Below, piece after piece: positions 1-11,822 of a stretch of DNA of 64,000 nucleotides. Under the pieces are notes generated by a model. The model was not told the DNA's origin. It saw nothing but the letters and a program-made list of their open reading frames with translations, and did no database searches. This DNA comes from Heloderma charlesbogerti (taxonomy: Eukaryota; Chordata; Lepidosauria; Squamata; Helodermatidae): positions 310,001-374,000 of the forward strand of contig JANEZZ010002762.1 of the NCBI GenBank assembly GCA_026122225.1, in the 5' to 3' direction. The position numbers and the translations under genes are program-made. Within the stretch, counting starts at the first letter, position 1, and each line of letters begins with the position of its first letter.

Positions 1-1146
1 TAGCTCAATGAGAACTGAGCGTGCTCAATTGACAGACTGTTGTGGGAAGGGAAGGGAGAACTGGGTGGAATGGAATGGAGTATCGTGAAAGAAGGCCTGG
101 CTGGCTAATTGAAACACTGTACTGGAGAACTCGCTGCAACATTTTGTGACAGGTCGCACTTGTATAGAATGAGGAAATGGAATTCTGGATTGTGCCCCTT
201 CAGAGTGCAGCTGGAGGTTTCTGCCCTCTTGCATCAAAATGCTCCCTGCCTGTAGTAAACTAACCCATCAGGGAGAACGGTTTAGACAGTCTTGATGAGC
301 TTCTTTACTACATGCAGGGAGCTTTTTACCCACTCACAGCCTAAAGCAGTACAGTGCAGAATTCTACCACCTCAATCTACCACCTTTCTGTGTAACAGAG
401 AGAATTGCTCTCAGGTCCATTAATATCTGAGGAATGTGTTTACTTTCACTAAAGGTCCAAGTGAAAAACCAGTTCAGCTTTAGACTGGAAGAGCCAATAA
501 GGGCTGCAATGGTGTGCGAATTTATCCACTTTCCTATCTTTATGGAATGGAAAGCCTGGGGAGCGGGGAGAGAGAGACTGACTTGATTCGTACATTGCCG
601 CAGTGGCACAGGATGTGTTCCTCCATGGTCTGATGATCCCACCTCACACCAGGAATGTCTGTGAACCGGAGCCACAAACATTGGGTGAATCACAGTCACT
701 TCCCAAGCCAGAGTTGTCGTCATTCACCCAGCACTGCACAACTCCTGTTTTGACAAAGTGCGGACCACATAGAAACAGTGGATGCACCACAAACCATAAC
801 ATAGGAAGGGGCTTATTGGCGGGGGGAGCAGAGGTGGCCTCCTCCAATACACCCGTCCATCTAGGGCTAATTCTGCTAGCTACTCAGCAATAACTGTGAC
901 ATTGGAGCCTAAACTTTCACAAGGATTTCATCACAAGCAAGGTTCTAATGCAGAGCCTCGCGAATAGTTCTCGCCTAGTCTTGCAGGCCTCAAAAGGACA
1001 CGGCCAGCCATAACATGAGGCAAAGTGAACTACCTCAGGCAGCAAATTTGGGGGCGTCATTAAAAGAGTGTTGAGTTTATTATATTTTTATGGCGACGAC
1101 AGTCAGCATTTGGAGTTTTGGTGTCCATCCTTGTTAAACAAAAGCA

Positions 1147-1345
1147 TGAAGCTGCCTTATACTGAGCCAAGCCATTGGTCCATCCCTCTCAGTCTCCTCT
1201 AATGGGCAGCAGGTCCCCTCTCCAAGGTCTTGGGCAGAAAAGGGTCTTTTCCATCACTGGCGACCTGGTCCTTTTAAACTGGAGACACCAGGGATCAAAA
1301 CTGGGACTTTCTGTATGCAAAGCAGGGGCTCCACAAGCAAGCTAC
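1147..1345 (-). repeat. Alanine-tRNA-headed SINE, minus orientation
   Basis: Read on the minus strand, the copy starts with a degenerate tRNA-like head containing a 'tttgcata' anticodon region and a B-box-like 'ggttttgatccc'. It ends in 'ggctcagtataaggcagctt'. The same tail and head recur at 14673-14910 and 42485-42705 and, on the plus strand, near 20609, 20812, 22220 and 50318. Confidence 0.6.
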
Positions 1346-2231
1346 ATGGGCCGCCCCCAAAGAGTTTTGTGACCCCAGAAACAGGTGGCCACAAGAATCC
1401 CCTTTAAATTCTCTGGCCCGGTAAATCAAGGCTAACACCTCACAAGGAAAGGCCGCTGAATTTAGGCAGCCAAGTACCTCCCCCATTCCTCTCATGAAGG
1501 CTTTTGAAGGTAAATGCCAAGGAACATTATTGCAGCAACAGTGGAGCTCCTGTTACTCAAATGTAAATCATGAAATGGATGCCGCTGAAATTAGCGCGGA
1601 ATTTCGCCACCGTCGGAGAGAACAGGGTGGCCCAAAAGGGAGGCAGCAGCCAGCCAGTTCAAGAGAGAGAGATGAACAAGTTCTACCTGTCTTAGAGAGA
1701 TTTAATTTTAATTCTCACCAGAGCCAAAGTAAACAGCCATTCGATGCTGCTACATTTAAATCTGAAATTTCAGGAAAACAGGCCGTGTATGTATGTGCAA
1801 ATGCGGGCACAACACAGGATGGCAAAACTGAGGCAGTGGGAAGAGAATCCCACTTCAAAACAGAGACGCTTTTCTGGATCTCTCTCACCCAAGTTGGCTT
1901 TAGAAAAGGCTCAGACTAATTCATGGACAGGAACAAATCGAGGGGGCCGTGAAAGCTAAACCGGGGCCTCCATCTTCAGGGACAAGAGTTGCTGGGGACA
2001 AAGCAACATTCCGTGCTTGGGAGCTTCTCAGGGAGACGTGGCTGGTTGCTGATGAAAACAATATTTATTTATTTACAGGTGGGACCTACAACAAAGTGTC
2101 TCATGACCTCCTCCATAATAATCCATTCCATCTCCACCTTGCAGGGTTTTTTTGCGGGGTGGGGGGTCTCCCCAACAATCAGACAGCATGGCTTCTAAGT
2201 GGATTTAATCCTCACTGGATTGTTTTTTTAG

Positions 2232-2275
2232 TACACACACACACATACACACACACCTTGGATCCCCCCCCCCCC
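2232..2275. repeat. (CA)n microsatellite and C-run
   Basis: An interrupted AC dinucleotide run (2232-2256) is followed by an 11-base C homopolymer. Confidence 0.9.
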
Positions 2276-2401
2276 GAATGTTTTTTATATTACTGCAAAC
2301 CTTGGGATTTCTCCAAGCCTCCCTCTTGGGCATTGCTGGTGCCGTTTGGGCTACATAAGGAACGACACTCACACCTGAACACTGGAAAGAGAGAGAATGA
2401 T

Positions 2402-2543
2402 TGAGGGCGCAACCTTATGCATGCTTAGACAGAAAAAAGTCCTCCAGCTCCCAGCATCCCTTCAGACAGCCATGCTGGCTGGGAAATGCTGGGAATTGTA
2501 GGACTTTTTTCTGCCTAAATGTGCATAAAACTGCACCTTAAGC
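2402..2543. repeat. Foldback (palindromic) MITE
   Basis: The outer arms carry the complementary blocks 'cagaaaaaagtcct' and 'aggacttttttctg'. The copy also has the pairing inner block 'cccagcat ... atgctggg'. Homology of the arms continues outward past the A/T-rich block. This is typical of a non-autonomous DNA element. No clear target-site duplication was found. Confidence 0.6.
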
Positions 2544-2786
2544 AGCACCAGCAAACAGGGCTCTCCATGGCAAGACAAACAAAGGCCAAATAAAAGCTGC
2601 ATGGCAAAAACAAAACAAAACCCTAGACAGTGTAGAACCTGGATACCTCAGTCAGCAGGTGTGTGAAACACAAATTGCTCCTTAAGTACAGGAGATGCGA
2701 TAAAGCCTCTTTTGTAAGCTGCTTTCCATTTGACTCCTGGAGGTGGTTTTTCTACTCATTTTCCTGCTTTCGTTTTGCATTTGCAG

Positions 2787-2911
2787 AATCTCAGAGTCCG
2801 CACAACAGGAGGGACTGAGTTTTTCACCCGCTCAGCCACAAGGTTCAAGGGCGCTTTGGCTCAAAAGTTCATGTTTGTAGACGGCGACAAAGCTATGAGT
2901 GGGTCATACAG
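2787..2911 (+). CDS. FAM83G: FAM83G internal exon, end of DUF1669 (PLD-like) domain
   Basis: This 125-bp exon follows the acceptor 'tttgcatttgcag' and ends at the donor 'cag|gtatgt'. It encodes 41 residues starting NLRVRTTGGTEFF, including FTRSATRFKG, KFMFVDGDKA and the split serine of GSYSFTW. This is the distinctive end of the FAM83 family DUF1669 domain. The aspartate in VDGD corresponds, as I recall, to D262 of human FAM83G, one of the residues required for casein kinase 1 binding. The last codon is split (AG|C) and completed by the exon at 3599. The human protein is about 823 residues, so roughly 240 residues are encoded left of the window. Confidence 0.95.
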
Positions 2912-3598
2912 GTATGTGCCTTCCTAGGAGCAGCCGGCCTTGGAGACGACGGAGAATTTGCTGCTTTGCCCACTGCGCATGATGAAGAACTCAAAAGCTT
3001 GCAACGCTTTTAGAGTACTGCTGGGGCCTTTGGATAGCTCAGGGCAGTCTTTCCCCACCGGCTGCCCTGAAGATGGGTTGGGCTGCAACTCCCATCCTTC
3101 CCTGGGAAAGATGGGAGGGGTAGTCCAACACATCTGCAAGGCATGGGAGGGGGGAAGCTGGTTGAGGGGACAGATTTTAAAATTGGAGAGGGTGCTGTGG
3201 GGGTGTTTGATCATTTAGCACTCCCTCTAATAGCAAACTTGGGTGGTGAGTGCAGATAGAAATAGAGTTAAAATGGGGCCACTGAGAAACAAAAAGGCGG
3301 GATTGCAGACATACAAAAAATATTTAAAGAACAAACCTAAAGGGGCATTAAAAACACGCAAACACACACACACAGCCAACTAGAACAGCACAATGAGGAC
3401 AGAACACACTCAATAGTCCTATAATGTTGACTGTCCACTGGAAAAGAAAAACAGAAACTGGGGAGGGATAGCAAGGCCTTGTGGAATGGTAGATTTTTTA
3501 TTTTGCTCATTTCTTTCATCTTAGTGCTTTATTTTGAGCATAAGGGAAGGGACAGGCTATAAATCCCAAAAAATGATTACTGGTTTGTTCTCACCCAG
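2912..3598. other. FAM83G: FAM83G intron
   Basis: This phase-2 intron runs from donor gtatgt to acceptor 'ctcacccag'. It contains one foldback element of the 'actacaactcccat' family (about 3030-3155) and a short CA run near 3358-3376. No other coding signal is seen. Confidence 0.8.
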
Positions 3599-5041
3599 CT
3601 TCACCTGGTCAGCTGCAAGAACCGATAGGAACGTCATTTCGGTTCTCTCAGGTCAAGTGGTAGAGGCCTTCGACAAGCAGTTCCAGGAGCTGTACCTCCT
3701 GTCGCGGGGAGTCAGCCTGAAATCCATCCCCATGGATGAGGAGCCGGAACCGGAGCCAATGATCCTGTCATCAATCGTGCCCGTGAACACAGCCAATGCC
3801 ATCGTGAAGAAAATTGTCAACCCCAAGTACGCCCTAGTGAAGGCAAAAAGTGCTGACCAGATCAGCAACAGCGAGCGAAGCAGCATCAAGAACCTCACTG
3901 AACAACAAAGGGCGGAAGCCACAAGCAAGGCCATTCCAGAAGGCCGGGTCTCCGAGCGGCCCAGTGACCTCCTTGAGATGACCCCGCCGATTCACCCGGG
4001 GCTCCAGAACCTGGAGAAAGCCAACATGTTTGATTACTTGCCCACATGGGTCGAGCCCGACCCAGAACCTGGGAGTGAGATATTGGGCTACATCAACATT
4101 ATTGACCCCAAGATTAAAAACATCCAGCTGTCCCAAATGAACCGCATCAAGGTGTGCGACGTCTCCCAAGCCAACGTTCAGCACAGGCAGATGCTCAGAC
4201 AGAAATCCCAGGAGGCTAAAAAGAGCCATCATGGCAACCAGCCTGCCCCTGCCCCTCCCCGTCAGCCAGATGCTGCCCCTTCCCCAGTTCAAATCCAGGA
4301 GTCCCCTCCCTCTAACGCTGTAGCCAGCCCCACAGAGAAGACACAGGGCAAAACAATGAACGGAGAAACCCTTGCCACTCTGGCCAAGAGTCAGCACTTG
4401 AAGCAACTGTTAGATGCCCAAACTCATGACCAAACTGACACCAAGGGGGCTGCTCCCCCAGTGCCCAAACCAAGGACTGTCCACGTGACGGACTTAATCA
4501 CCACAAAAAGCATACCTGTCCAGGAAGGAACTGCCCCAGCAGAGAACGCACAAATGCCACAGGAAGGAACCAACAGTGAAAGCACAAGGCCTCACAAAGG
4601 AACGACACAGATTTCAGATACAAGTCACCACTGCAAGCTGAGCAGGCAGGTGGCTGTGTCCCAGGAGGCAGTGAATGGGGTGCCAGAGGGTGAGGCTGAC
4701 GAGGAAGAGGACTACACACCCCTGAGTGACCACGGGAGCTTGTCCAGTGACTCTGCTGACCACCGCCACCCTGACCACTCCGATGCATCCTCCATCTCGG
4801 ACGAGTACTTCGAGGTGAGAGATCATTCGGGGCCTCTGCGGAGGACCATTTCCGACCTCCTCCTCAACGGAGGGGCTCACAGCCCTCACCACCGGCCACC
4901 CGTGCAAAGGAAACTGAGTGAGCCTCACATGAGCCGGGGCACCTTCGTGAGCCCTCTGGGGAGCCCCCAGGCCTTGCTAAGCCCGGGTCTGGAAGAGGCC
5001 AACCAGAGGAGGAGGAAGAGCGACAGCGTGGAAGAGATTAG
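3599..5041 (+). CDS. FAM83G: FAM83G large C-terminal exon (PAWS1)
   Basis: FAM83G (PAWS1) is a pseudokinase-like scaffold that binds casein kinase 1 alpha and acts in BMP/SMAD1 and Wnt signalling. This 1443-bp exon begins after 'tcacccag'. The methionine at 3534 is intronic and is not a start. Counting from the first residue of the exon at 2787, the DUF1669 end (SFTWSAARTD, GQVVEAFDKQF) lies at residues 42-70. The F-x-x-x-F of FDKQF (3669 onward) is the CK1-binding motif; its first phenylalanine matches, as I recall, human F296. Then come the conserved EPEPEP and KKIVNPKYALVKAKS stretches, IHPGLQNLEKANMF, YLPTWVEPDPEPGS, and a disordered proline/serine-rich tail. The tail holds a PPVPKPR SH3-type site, an acidic DEEEDY stretch and ISDEYFEVRDHS. 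The donor is att-ag|gtgcgt at 5042, leaving phase 2. The open frame reads on past it only into intron. Confidence 0.96.
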
Positions 5042-6031
5042 GTGCGTTTTGGGAAGGGGCCGTAACCTGCATGCTTTACCCGGCGGCCACATTACCTGTC
5101 CGAGCAATGCTCCACAGGTAGGATTATCTGTTGTAACCTTCTATGCTTAGTTTGTCTGTGAAATGACTGAGATGGTTCACCCTGGCACACAGTATGGTGG
5201 TGATATAAATGAGCCGTAGGGAGGCTCTAGATGTGTTATTGCTGTCATGACCACAATTGTCATGTGATAGCTGTGCCATTTTTATGTTTCACTGTGGTAA
5301 ACTTTCCATTTCCCCAAGGGCAGTGGACTTTGAGATCATGATTGAAACATGAACGGATGGTTAAAGACAAACCTGTGTCCACACATCCCTTAAAGAACTA
5401 CAAAGATAAACACTGAGGGGAGTTAACATGCATCAGACAGCAATGGCAGTACTCACTTGATAGCCCAAATGTGTGCCTCGGTCCAGACTTTCAAAGTTAC
5501 CAGCCCACAAAAATATACGCTATGTCCAAACATAGTTAAAGTAAGTTTTGTGTCATTTTTTGTGGCAGAGTGAAAGAACCTCGTTTTTCCTGTTTACAAA
5601 GGATTGTCCTTTTCTGGTCACCGTGGAAGTGATTGTTACTCACCACAGGTGACCAGATGAATCGCTATTTGCAAGCCTGGCCTCGGTCACTGCTGAGATG
5701 ACCCACTGAAGACTATTGCTTCTGGCCATCTCAAGCCAATCCCCCCTAAATCAGGGCTAAACAACCTGCAGCCCTAGGCCTAATCTCAAAAGTTCATACC
5801 ACTGGCAAGAACAATCTGTCCCTTCCCTGACAGTCCAATGGATGGGAAGGAAGAGGGAGAGAGAAAAGGTGGTAGGAGAAAAGGAGGGGACCCACTCATT
5901 TTGGCTCTGGCCCTACCCATCACGGGCTTTGGTCCATGCACTGCTGACATGCAGCCCTCAACAAGTTATCTGCAAGGGAACTTATGGGGGTCCCTTTTAG
6001 ATGGCTGTGTGTTCAGTGCAAAGAACACAAC

Positions 6032-6650
6032 TCATAGAATCATAGAATAGTAAGGTTGGGGCCTAGAAGGCCATCGAGTCCAACCCCCTGCTCAATGCAG
6101 GAATCCAAGTCAAAGCATCCCTGACAGATCGCTGTCTAGCTCCATCTTGAATGCCTCCAGTGTGGGAGAGCCCAGCGCCTCCCTGGGTAATTGGTTCCAT
6201 TGTCGTACTGCTCCAACAGTCAGGACGTTTCTCCTGATGCTCAGCCAAAATCTGGCTTCCTGTCACTTGAGCCCATTATTCCGTGTCCTGCACTCTGGGA
6301 TGATGGAGAAGAGATCCTGGCCTTCCTCTCTGTGACAACCTTTCAAGTATTTGAAGAGCGCTATCATATCTCCCCTCAGTCTTCTCTTCTCAAGGCTCAA
6401 CAGGCCCAGTTCTTTCAGTCTCTCCTCACAGGGCTTTGTTTCAAGCCCCCTGATCATCTTTGTTGCCCTCCTCCGAACCCTCTCCAGTTTGTCTGCATCC
6501 TTCTTCAAGTGCGGTGCCCAGAACTGGACACAGTACTCCAGATGAGGCTTAAGCAGTGCTGAGTAGAGGGAACTAGTACTTCATACGATTTGGAAGCTAT
6601 ATTTCTATGAATGCAGCCCAAAATAGTATTTGCCTTTTTTGCAGCCACAT
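6032..6650 (-). mobile_element. CR1 LINE 3' portion, minus orientation
   Basis: Read on the minus strand, this encodes the end of CR1 ORF2: [28 protein letters not shown] and LFKYLKGC. It then runs into the CR1 3' end, whose reverse complement begins 'tcatagaatcatagaatag'. The reading frame is interrupted, so this is a dead, 5'-truncated copy. Confidence 0.92.
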
Positions 6651-7010
6651 CATATTTCTCTTCCCTCCACACCACAGTCCGCATTTCACAACTGCTTGTA
6701 AAATGCTTTGTTACAACAACAAAACTGCCAAGCCTATTTAAAAAAATAGATACTTCGAGCCTGTGCAGTTTTGCATTTTAAACTCATTTAAATCATGGCA
6801 CCATCATGACTACACGGGGGGAAATGAAGTGTGTGTTCTGCCCCCTGTCTCTGTCTAGATCACTTTAACTAGTGTGGACAGGAGAGACAGGAATGGAAAG
6901 CCGAGAGGGAGGGGAAGACCATGTCTGGAGAAGGGATTCTCTCGGGACAATATACGCTTGTCTTCTCCAATATGTCACTTTCTAGTTGGGTTGGACTCAG
7001 TGGAGGCATG

Positions 7011-7368
7011 TTGAGCCTTGAGAAGAGAAGACTGAGGGTTCTTCAAGTACTTGAAAGGTTGTCTCAGAGAGGAAGGCCAGGATCTCTTCTCCATCATCCC
7101 AGAGTGCAGGACACAGAAGAATGGGCTCAAGTGACAGGAAGCCAGATTTCGGCTGAACATCAGGAGAAACTTCCTGACTGTTAGAGCAATACGACAATGG
7201 AACCATTACCTGGGGAGGTGCTGGGCTCTCCCACACTGGAGGCATTCAAGACGAGGCTGGACAGCCATCTGTCAGGGATGCTCTAACCTGGATTCCTGCA
7301 TTGAGCAGGGGGTTGGACTCGATGGCCTTGTAGGCCCCTTCGAACCCTACCATTCTATGATTCTATGA
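7011..7368 (+). mobile_element. CR1 LINE 3' end, plus orientation
   Basis: The copy runs from 'ttgagccttgagaagagaag' to the CR1 terminal 'cattctatgattctatga'. It overlaps in content with the opposite-strand copy at 6032-6650, so the two form a spaced inverted repeat. The coding frame carries stops. Confidence 0.92.
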
Positions 7369-7503
7369 AAGCTGGCATAAATGAACTTCACGAGCCTCCA
7401 TGGCCAGTTGGCCAAAATGGTGGATGGATACAGATTCCAGAAGGGTAGAAGATTCATCAGGAAGAAAATTATGGGAAAGACAATGCTAGGAGTCATTGTC
7501 AGT

Positions 7504-7528
7504 TTCTCTCTCTCTCTCTCTCTCTCTC
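7504..7528. repeat. (TC)n microsatellite
   Basis: About twelve uninterrupted TC units. Confidence 0.95.
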
Positions 7529-8139
7529 AGTATTGAAGACTCCCCACTAAACTGTATAAACCTTTAATTATTTTTAACTTCTCTGGCCTTCTCATAGACC
7601 AGATTAGAATTATTTCATTATAATCATTTAATTTCATAGCACCAGAGGCAATACGTCTGCCAGTCTCTAAATTTATCTCACGCCTTTTGCATGCAACACC
7701 TGTCACACTACGCCTCCTCTTTCTCTCAGAGATCAGAGATTTGAAAATGGCTGTTCCGTGCCAGCTAATGTCTGCAGCCTGTCTTCTCCCTAGATTTATC
7801 ATTGAGCCTCTCCCCCTGCCCCCACCCCCAAATCACTGTGCTTCGGGGGGGAAACCGATCTGTGTTAAAGAGGTCTGAGGAATAACCTCAGAGTGGCTGT
7901 ATTTCCAGCCTTTATTTGCCCTCAGCGTGGCAATCCTCTTCGCCAGCAAAACAAGAGTGATCTGGGTTCATCAGCAATGCTGAGGCATGGCCTGGCCTGC
8001 CCACAGAAACACACCCTTCTCAGCTGGGTTGTTGTCTTTCTCAAACACGGGCATTGGAAGCATAAACGCTTGGCTATGTTGTCACCCAAAAGTAGCACAG
8101 GGGACCTGCCTTAAAAGAGGAAGGGTGGTGTCAGGAGCG

Positions 8140-8790
8140 CCCTAGCGGCCTCTTTCAGTCTACTCCAATAGCCAACTCAGGACACAGACAAAAGGATTCT
8201 TTTCAAGGCTTTAATCCTTTTACAACTTAATGACTCTTTCAGATGCTAATCACCAGCGACTAAGCAAGGAACAGCAGAGTAGCCTATGCTCCGGGTTAGG
8301 CAGTCGGTCCCTGTTTGAAGGAGAATCACTTGCAGGCCCTGAACTTATGGGCTAGGAAGAGTTCCTCCCTCTTTCCTTTGGGTCCGCAGGACGCGACTGT
8401 TGCTTGCGTGCCAAACAGGCGCTACGCCTCCTTTCCGCACCCTCCATTGCTCATCGCTCCCTGTGTCTGCGTCGAGCGTCCAGCAAGCCCCCCTCCAGCG
8501 CTCTCTCACTGCTAGGATCACTATCTATCCCAGGAATGCTGGCAGGAGGAATCTCTGCCAGCTGCTGTGCCTGTGAGGGATGAGCTGGCTCCTCTCCCAC
8601 GGATTGCTGTTCCTCCTCAGAATCAGAACTGCTCTGGGGTTCTATGGGCTCAGTTTCTACCCTGACAGGTGGCATCTGTTCACTAGCATCATCATAGCCT
8701 GTTGCTGGGAATGTGAAACCAAGTACCCCTTTCAAACAAAGTTGGGCCAACCAGCTGGCTTTCAACGATGCTGAGGAGAAGATAGATCAG
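8140..8790. other. Possible repeat-derived acidic ORF, unidentified
   Basis: A 104-aa open frame on the minus strand (8451-8765) contains SSSDSEEEQQSVGEEP and is rich in serine, glutamate and proline. A comparable acidic frame occurs on the plus strand at 35536-35793. I suspect remnants of a retroelement, but I see no LTR pair, protease, RT or integrase motif. The family is not identified. Confidence 0.25.
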
Positions 8791-9874
8791 GACCTCCTGG
8801 TAGTTCTCTGGGCAATTTGCACTACATTAGCAAGAGTTTCCAGCAGTAGCAACAAGAACAAGGCTGCCCCGCCCATCCTAAATTAGGCTGCTAAAATGAC
8901 AAAAACCAGGAGTTTATTTTTTGGTGTGGAAGAGAACTGGGAGCTCAGCAGGGCAGGAGTCTAGAGTAGGCATGGACCCGCACAGAGCCCACACCCCAGC
9001 AGGGGCCCACTGGCAAGATCCCCTGGACTTGTTCCTCCTCTTCAGCCTTGCAACCTGCTTGTTCAACTGCCTCTCACTCTGCCCAGACAATGGAGGTGGT
9101 GGGAAGGAGGAGTAGGAGTTGTCGTGGCCTCCTTGCTCCCTGGCTCTCTGCCTGTCAAGCCAGCAAGTGGTAGCAGTGATGAGGAAGAGGAAGAGGAGCA
9201 AGAGCAGCTGGTGACCATGGTGGTGAGAAGGGGGCCCATAGGGGCGTCTTGCCCAAGGGCCCTCCAAAACCTGAAGACGGCACTGGAACTCAGTTCTGAT
9301 GCTGAAAATAAAAGGGGACCCAGTTCCTTAACTGTAAGTGCATGATCTCCTCTCCCCTTCCCACTATTTTGCACCTGACTCCAGTTGGTGGATATAGGGG
9401 TTCAAGTAAAAAACCAAAGTAGATCCTGCAAGCTAGCAGTCCACCCATCCCTGGCCTTCAGTTTATTGATCCAGTCAACAGACCTCACAATAAAATCTAC
9501 GTGTCAGTTAACCCACAGAAGTAAAGTTCAAAAACAGAGAACATATCTCCCTGTTAATTCAGTAAAACCAAAATTACATTTAATTAGATAAAATTTTAGC
9601 TCATACCCTCATTGCTCTCAGCAAATATTTAGCTACAGCTTCTATAAGCAACTCACTTGTATGAGAAAGTAGAAAAGGACACAATATTCAGATGATCTTC
9701 CAGAATACAAAGCCATCAATGGATTAACTCTTTCTGGAGATCTACAACAAACTATAGCAGTATGAAAGCCATTCACTTATAGGGTTGCCTAGAATCGGTT
9801 TACAACAAGAGGAGAACACCTTCGATTAAGAAAATAGCAAAAGCTTCTATGAGTGAAAGAGGAGGTATCAAAAA

Positions 9875-10090
9875 CATAAGATCAGGCCAAAGGTCCATCC
9901 AATACAGCATCTATTTTTCACCAGTGGCTTCCCAGACACCTTCAGGAAGAGAATTAATAGGATAAGGACGTAAGAAGAGCCGTGCTGGATCAGACCAAGG
10001 CCCATTAATAAATGATCCCAAAGCCTCTGAAACCAAGCCTTGACAGAAAAGTCCATCAAACTTTTCCACTGGCTTGCAATTGGGAGTACG
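9875..10090 (-). mobile_element. CR1-type LINE 3'-end fragments
   Basis: Two adjacent pieces carry the motif 'gtgctggatcagaccaagg' with a following 'cccatt'. This motif is shared with 23905-23950, 24285-24330, 36610-36665, 40797-40850 and 48855-49130. Confidence 0.55.
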
Positions 10091-10619
10091 CCTGTTTTAA
10101 GAGGTTTGCAGGCTAAGGAGGCTATGTAAGAACCCGGCACTCTGGATGAAAGTGAACTTAACTGGCCCAAGTGCAACCTATGATTTGCCTGCACTTGGCC
10201 ACTTAAGACGTTACTGGCATTCTCAGTTCACCCTAGCCCTGCCCAGGGGGCAGCTGGATTTTGCAAGGCTGGGTGTGCCGACGCCTTTGAAGTCCTGACA
10301 CAGCAGCGTCCCGTGTGCTGGTTTGTCCTAATTGACTGGGTCAGGCTGGTTTCGGTTATGCTTGCAAGTAACTCTATAGAGAGATTGTTTCTCACCGTTC
10401 CAGTGAGATGCCCGCCGTCACGGGGAATGCAAAGACCCTCTTAAAATCACCTCCAACGCCAACTGCACAAATGTGTGTTTTATTTCACGTTGGTGACGAA
10501 CTGGCCTGCCTGAGCGTAGCTCTGTAGACCCATAGTACAAACACTGATCATTCTTTTTCTTTCCCACAGTCCTAACAGACTTCTCCAATAAATCCAGATT
10601 GAATTTGCACACATTAAAC

Positions 10620-10739
10620 CAGCCTTCCCCAACCAGGTACCTTCCAGATGTGTTGGACTGCAACTCCTATCATTCCCAGCCAGCATGATGGGAGTTGCAG
10701 TCCAACACATCTGGAAGCCACCCCAGATGGGAAAGGCTG
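10620..10739. repeat. Foldback MITE, CAGCCTTCCCC family
   Basis: Terminal blocks CAGCCTTCCCCAACC and 'gggaaaggctg' are complementary. The inner blocks 'gttggactgcaactcc' and 'ggagttgcagtccaac' pair exactly. The flanks CATTAAAC and CACAAAAC match at 6 of 8 positions, compatible with an old hAT-type 8-bp duplication. Confidence 0.75.
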
Positions 10740-10974
10740 CACAAAACCCATCTTGTGAATAGCTTAACTGGTGAACCATCCAACTGGCCATTGTTGAAGT
10801 AGAGCAATTATGGGGGGGGGGTACCAAATGAAGCAGCCATGTCCAATAAAAGATGGGCACAAACCTTGGACTGACAGCTGCACCACTAAAACAGCATCCC
10901 AAAGGTTCCCTTTTTAACCATCTTACAATTAGATCACTCAAAGCTTCCCAGAGGTAACTGGGGGAAACGTACAA

Positions 10975-11310
10975 CCTACCTGTGCACTCAAAGAATCAGT
11001 GGAGGCCCCACTCTGTATCCTCCTGCCATCTAAAGAACAATGAGTGGTTACCCAAGACAGGGCCTTTTTGAGAGTGGCACCAGGACTGTGGAATTCCCTC
11101 CCAGCAGATGTACACTCAGCACCTTTGTTGTGTTGGTTGAAGGGATGAACGAAAGCATGGTTCTTTCAAATGATCATCAGCTACTCTCTTGTTTAACTGC
11201 TGCTTTTTAAATTCGGGAATTGTGTTTTTATTATTTTATTGTTATCCACCTCATGGGTCTCACAGTATGAATGGAAAGGTGGGATATTAAAGTTTTAAAT
11301 AAATACTATA
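10975..11310 (+). mobile_element. L2-type LINE 3' end
   Basis: It contains a decayed version of the C-terminal coding end ('gtggaattccctcccagcag') and the 3' UTR tail ending 'ggtgggatattaaag' with an A/T-rich terminus. It resembles the better-preserved copy at 31030-32648. Confidence 0.6.
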
Positions 11311-11416
11311 AACCAACATCACAATAGGTCAATGTGCAAATCCCGTTTTGTTTTGTTTTAAAAGAACTTCATTACTGTCACACTTGCAACACCTCCTTCA
11401 ATACATAGCTTTAAAA

Positions 11417-11552
11417 CAGGAGTGGTCAACTTGCAGCCCTCCAGATGTTTTGGCCTACAACTCCCATCAGCTCTAGCCAGCACATCCAATGGTGAGGGAT
11501 CATGGGAACTGTAGGCCAAAACACCTGGAGGGCTACAAATTGCCCACCCCTG
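11417..11552. repeat. Foldback MITE with 8-bp duplication
   Basis: A 136-bp palindromic element starts CAGGAGTGGTCAAC and ends CACCCCTG. The inner blocks 'ggcctacaactcccatcag' and 'gggaactgtaggcc' pair. It is flanked by CTTTAAAA (11409-11416) and CTTTAAAG (11553-11560), 7 of 8 identical, as expected for hAT-type insertion. Confidence 0.8.
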
Positions 11553-11702
11553 CTTTAAAGGAAGATTAGACAAACTCATGGAGGATGGCTTGCTCCATGG
11601 CTACTAGTCACGGGGGCTAAACGGACGCTGCGTATTCGGAGGCATTCCGCCACAAATTGCCAGTTGCTGCAGGAAAACAGAAGCAGGTGAACATCCGAAG
11701 TA

Positions 11703-11822
11703 GATCACACACAAAAAAAGAGAAATGGGTTCTCAGGATGCAGAAACAAATTTATTATAGGAAACCTTCCTACAATAAATTTGTTTTTGCATCCTGAGAA
11801 CCTATTTCTCTTCAGTGTGATC
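11703..11822. repeat. Near-perfect long hairpin element
   Basis: Arms 11719-11763 and 11767-11811 are 45 bp each, with 3 mismatches and a 3-nt loop. Pairing resumes further out (GATCACAC with GTGTGATC). It sits about 140 bp downstream of the SLC5A10 exon 9 donor in that gene's sense, inside the intron. Confidence 0.9.

Larger units (their letters stand above)
1..2786. other. FAM83G: FAM83G upstream intron, no exon seen
   Basis: No exon of FAM83G or of SLC5A10 is recognisable here. The upstream FAM83G exons, which encode the start and most of the DUF1669 domain, must lie to the left. The stretch holds an alanine-tRNA-headed SINE in minus orientation (about 1147-1345), a CA repeat followed by a C-run (2232-2275) and a foldback element (2402-2543). 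The 141-aa open frame at 1494-1919 has no recognisable domain and is treated as chance. Confidence 0.6.

Noticed and set aside
1494..1919. 141-codon open frame on the plus strand
   Set aside because: No family resemblance, and no splice partner fitting FAM83G.
3534..3598. Start codon of FAM83G at 3534
   Set aside because: This methionine is upstream of a clear acceptor at 3598, and the true protein continues from the exon at 2787.
5042..5150. Continuation of the FAM83G large exon to the stop near 5150
   Set aside because: It runs past a good donor (gtgcgt) and lacks the conserved C-terminus, which is found in frame at 19607-19982. Intron retention could still give a short isoform.
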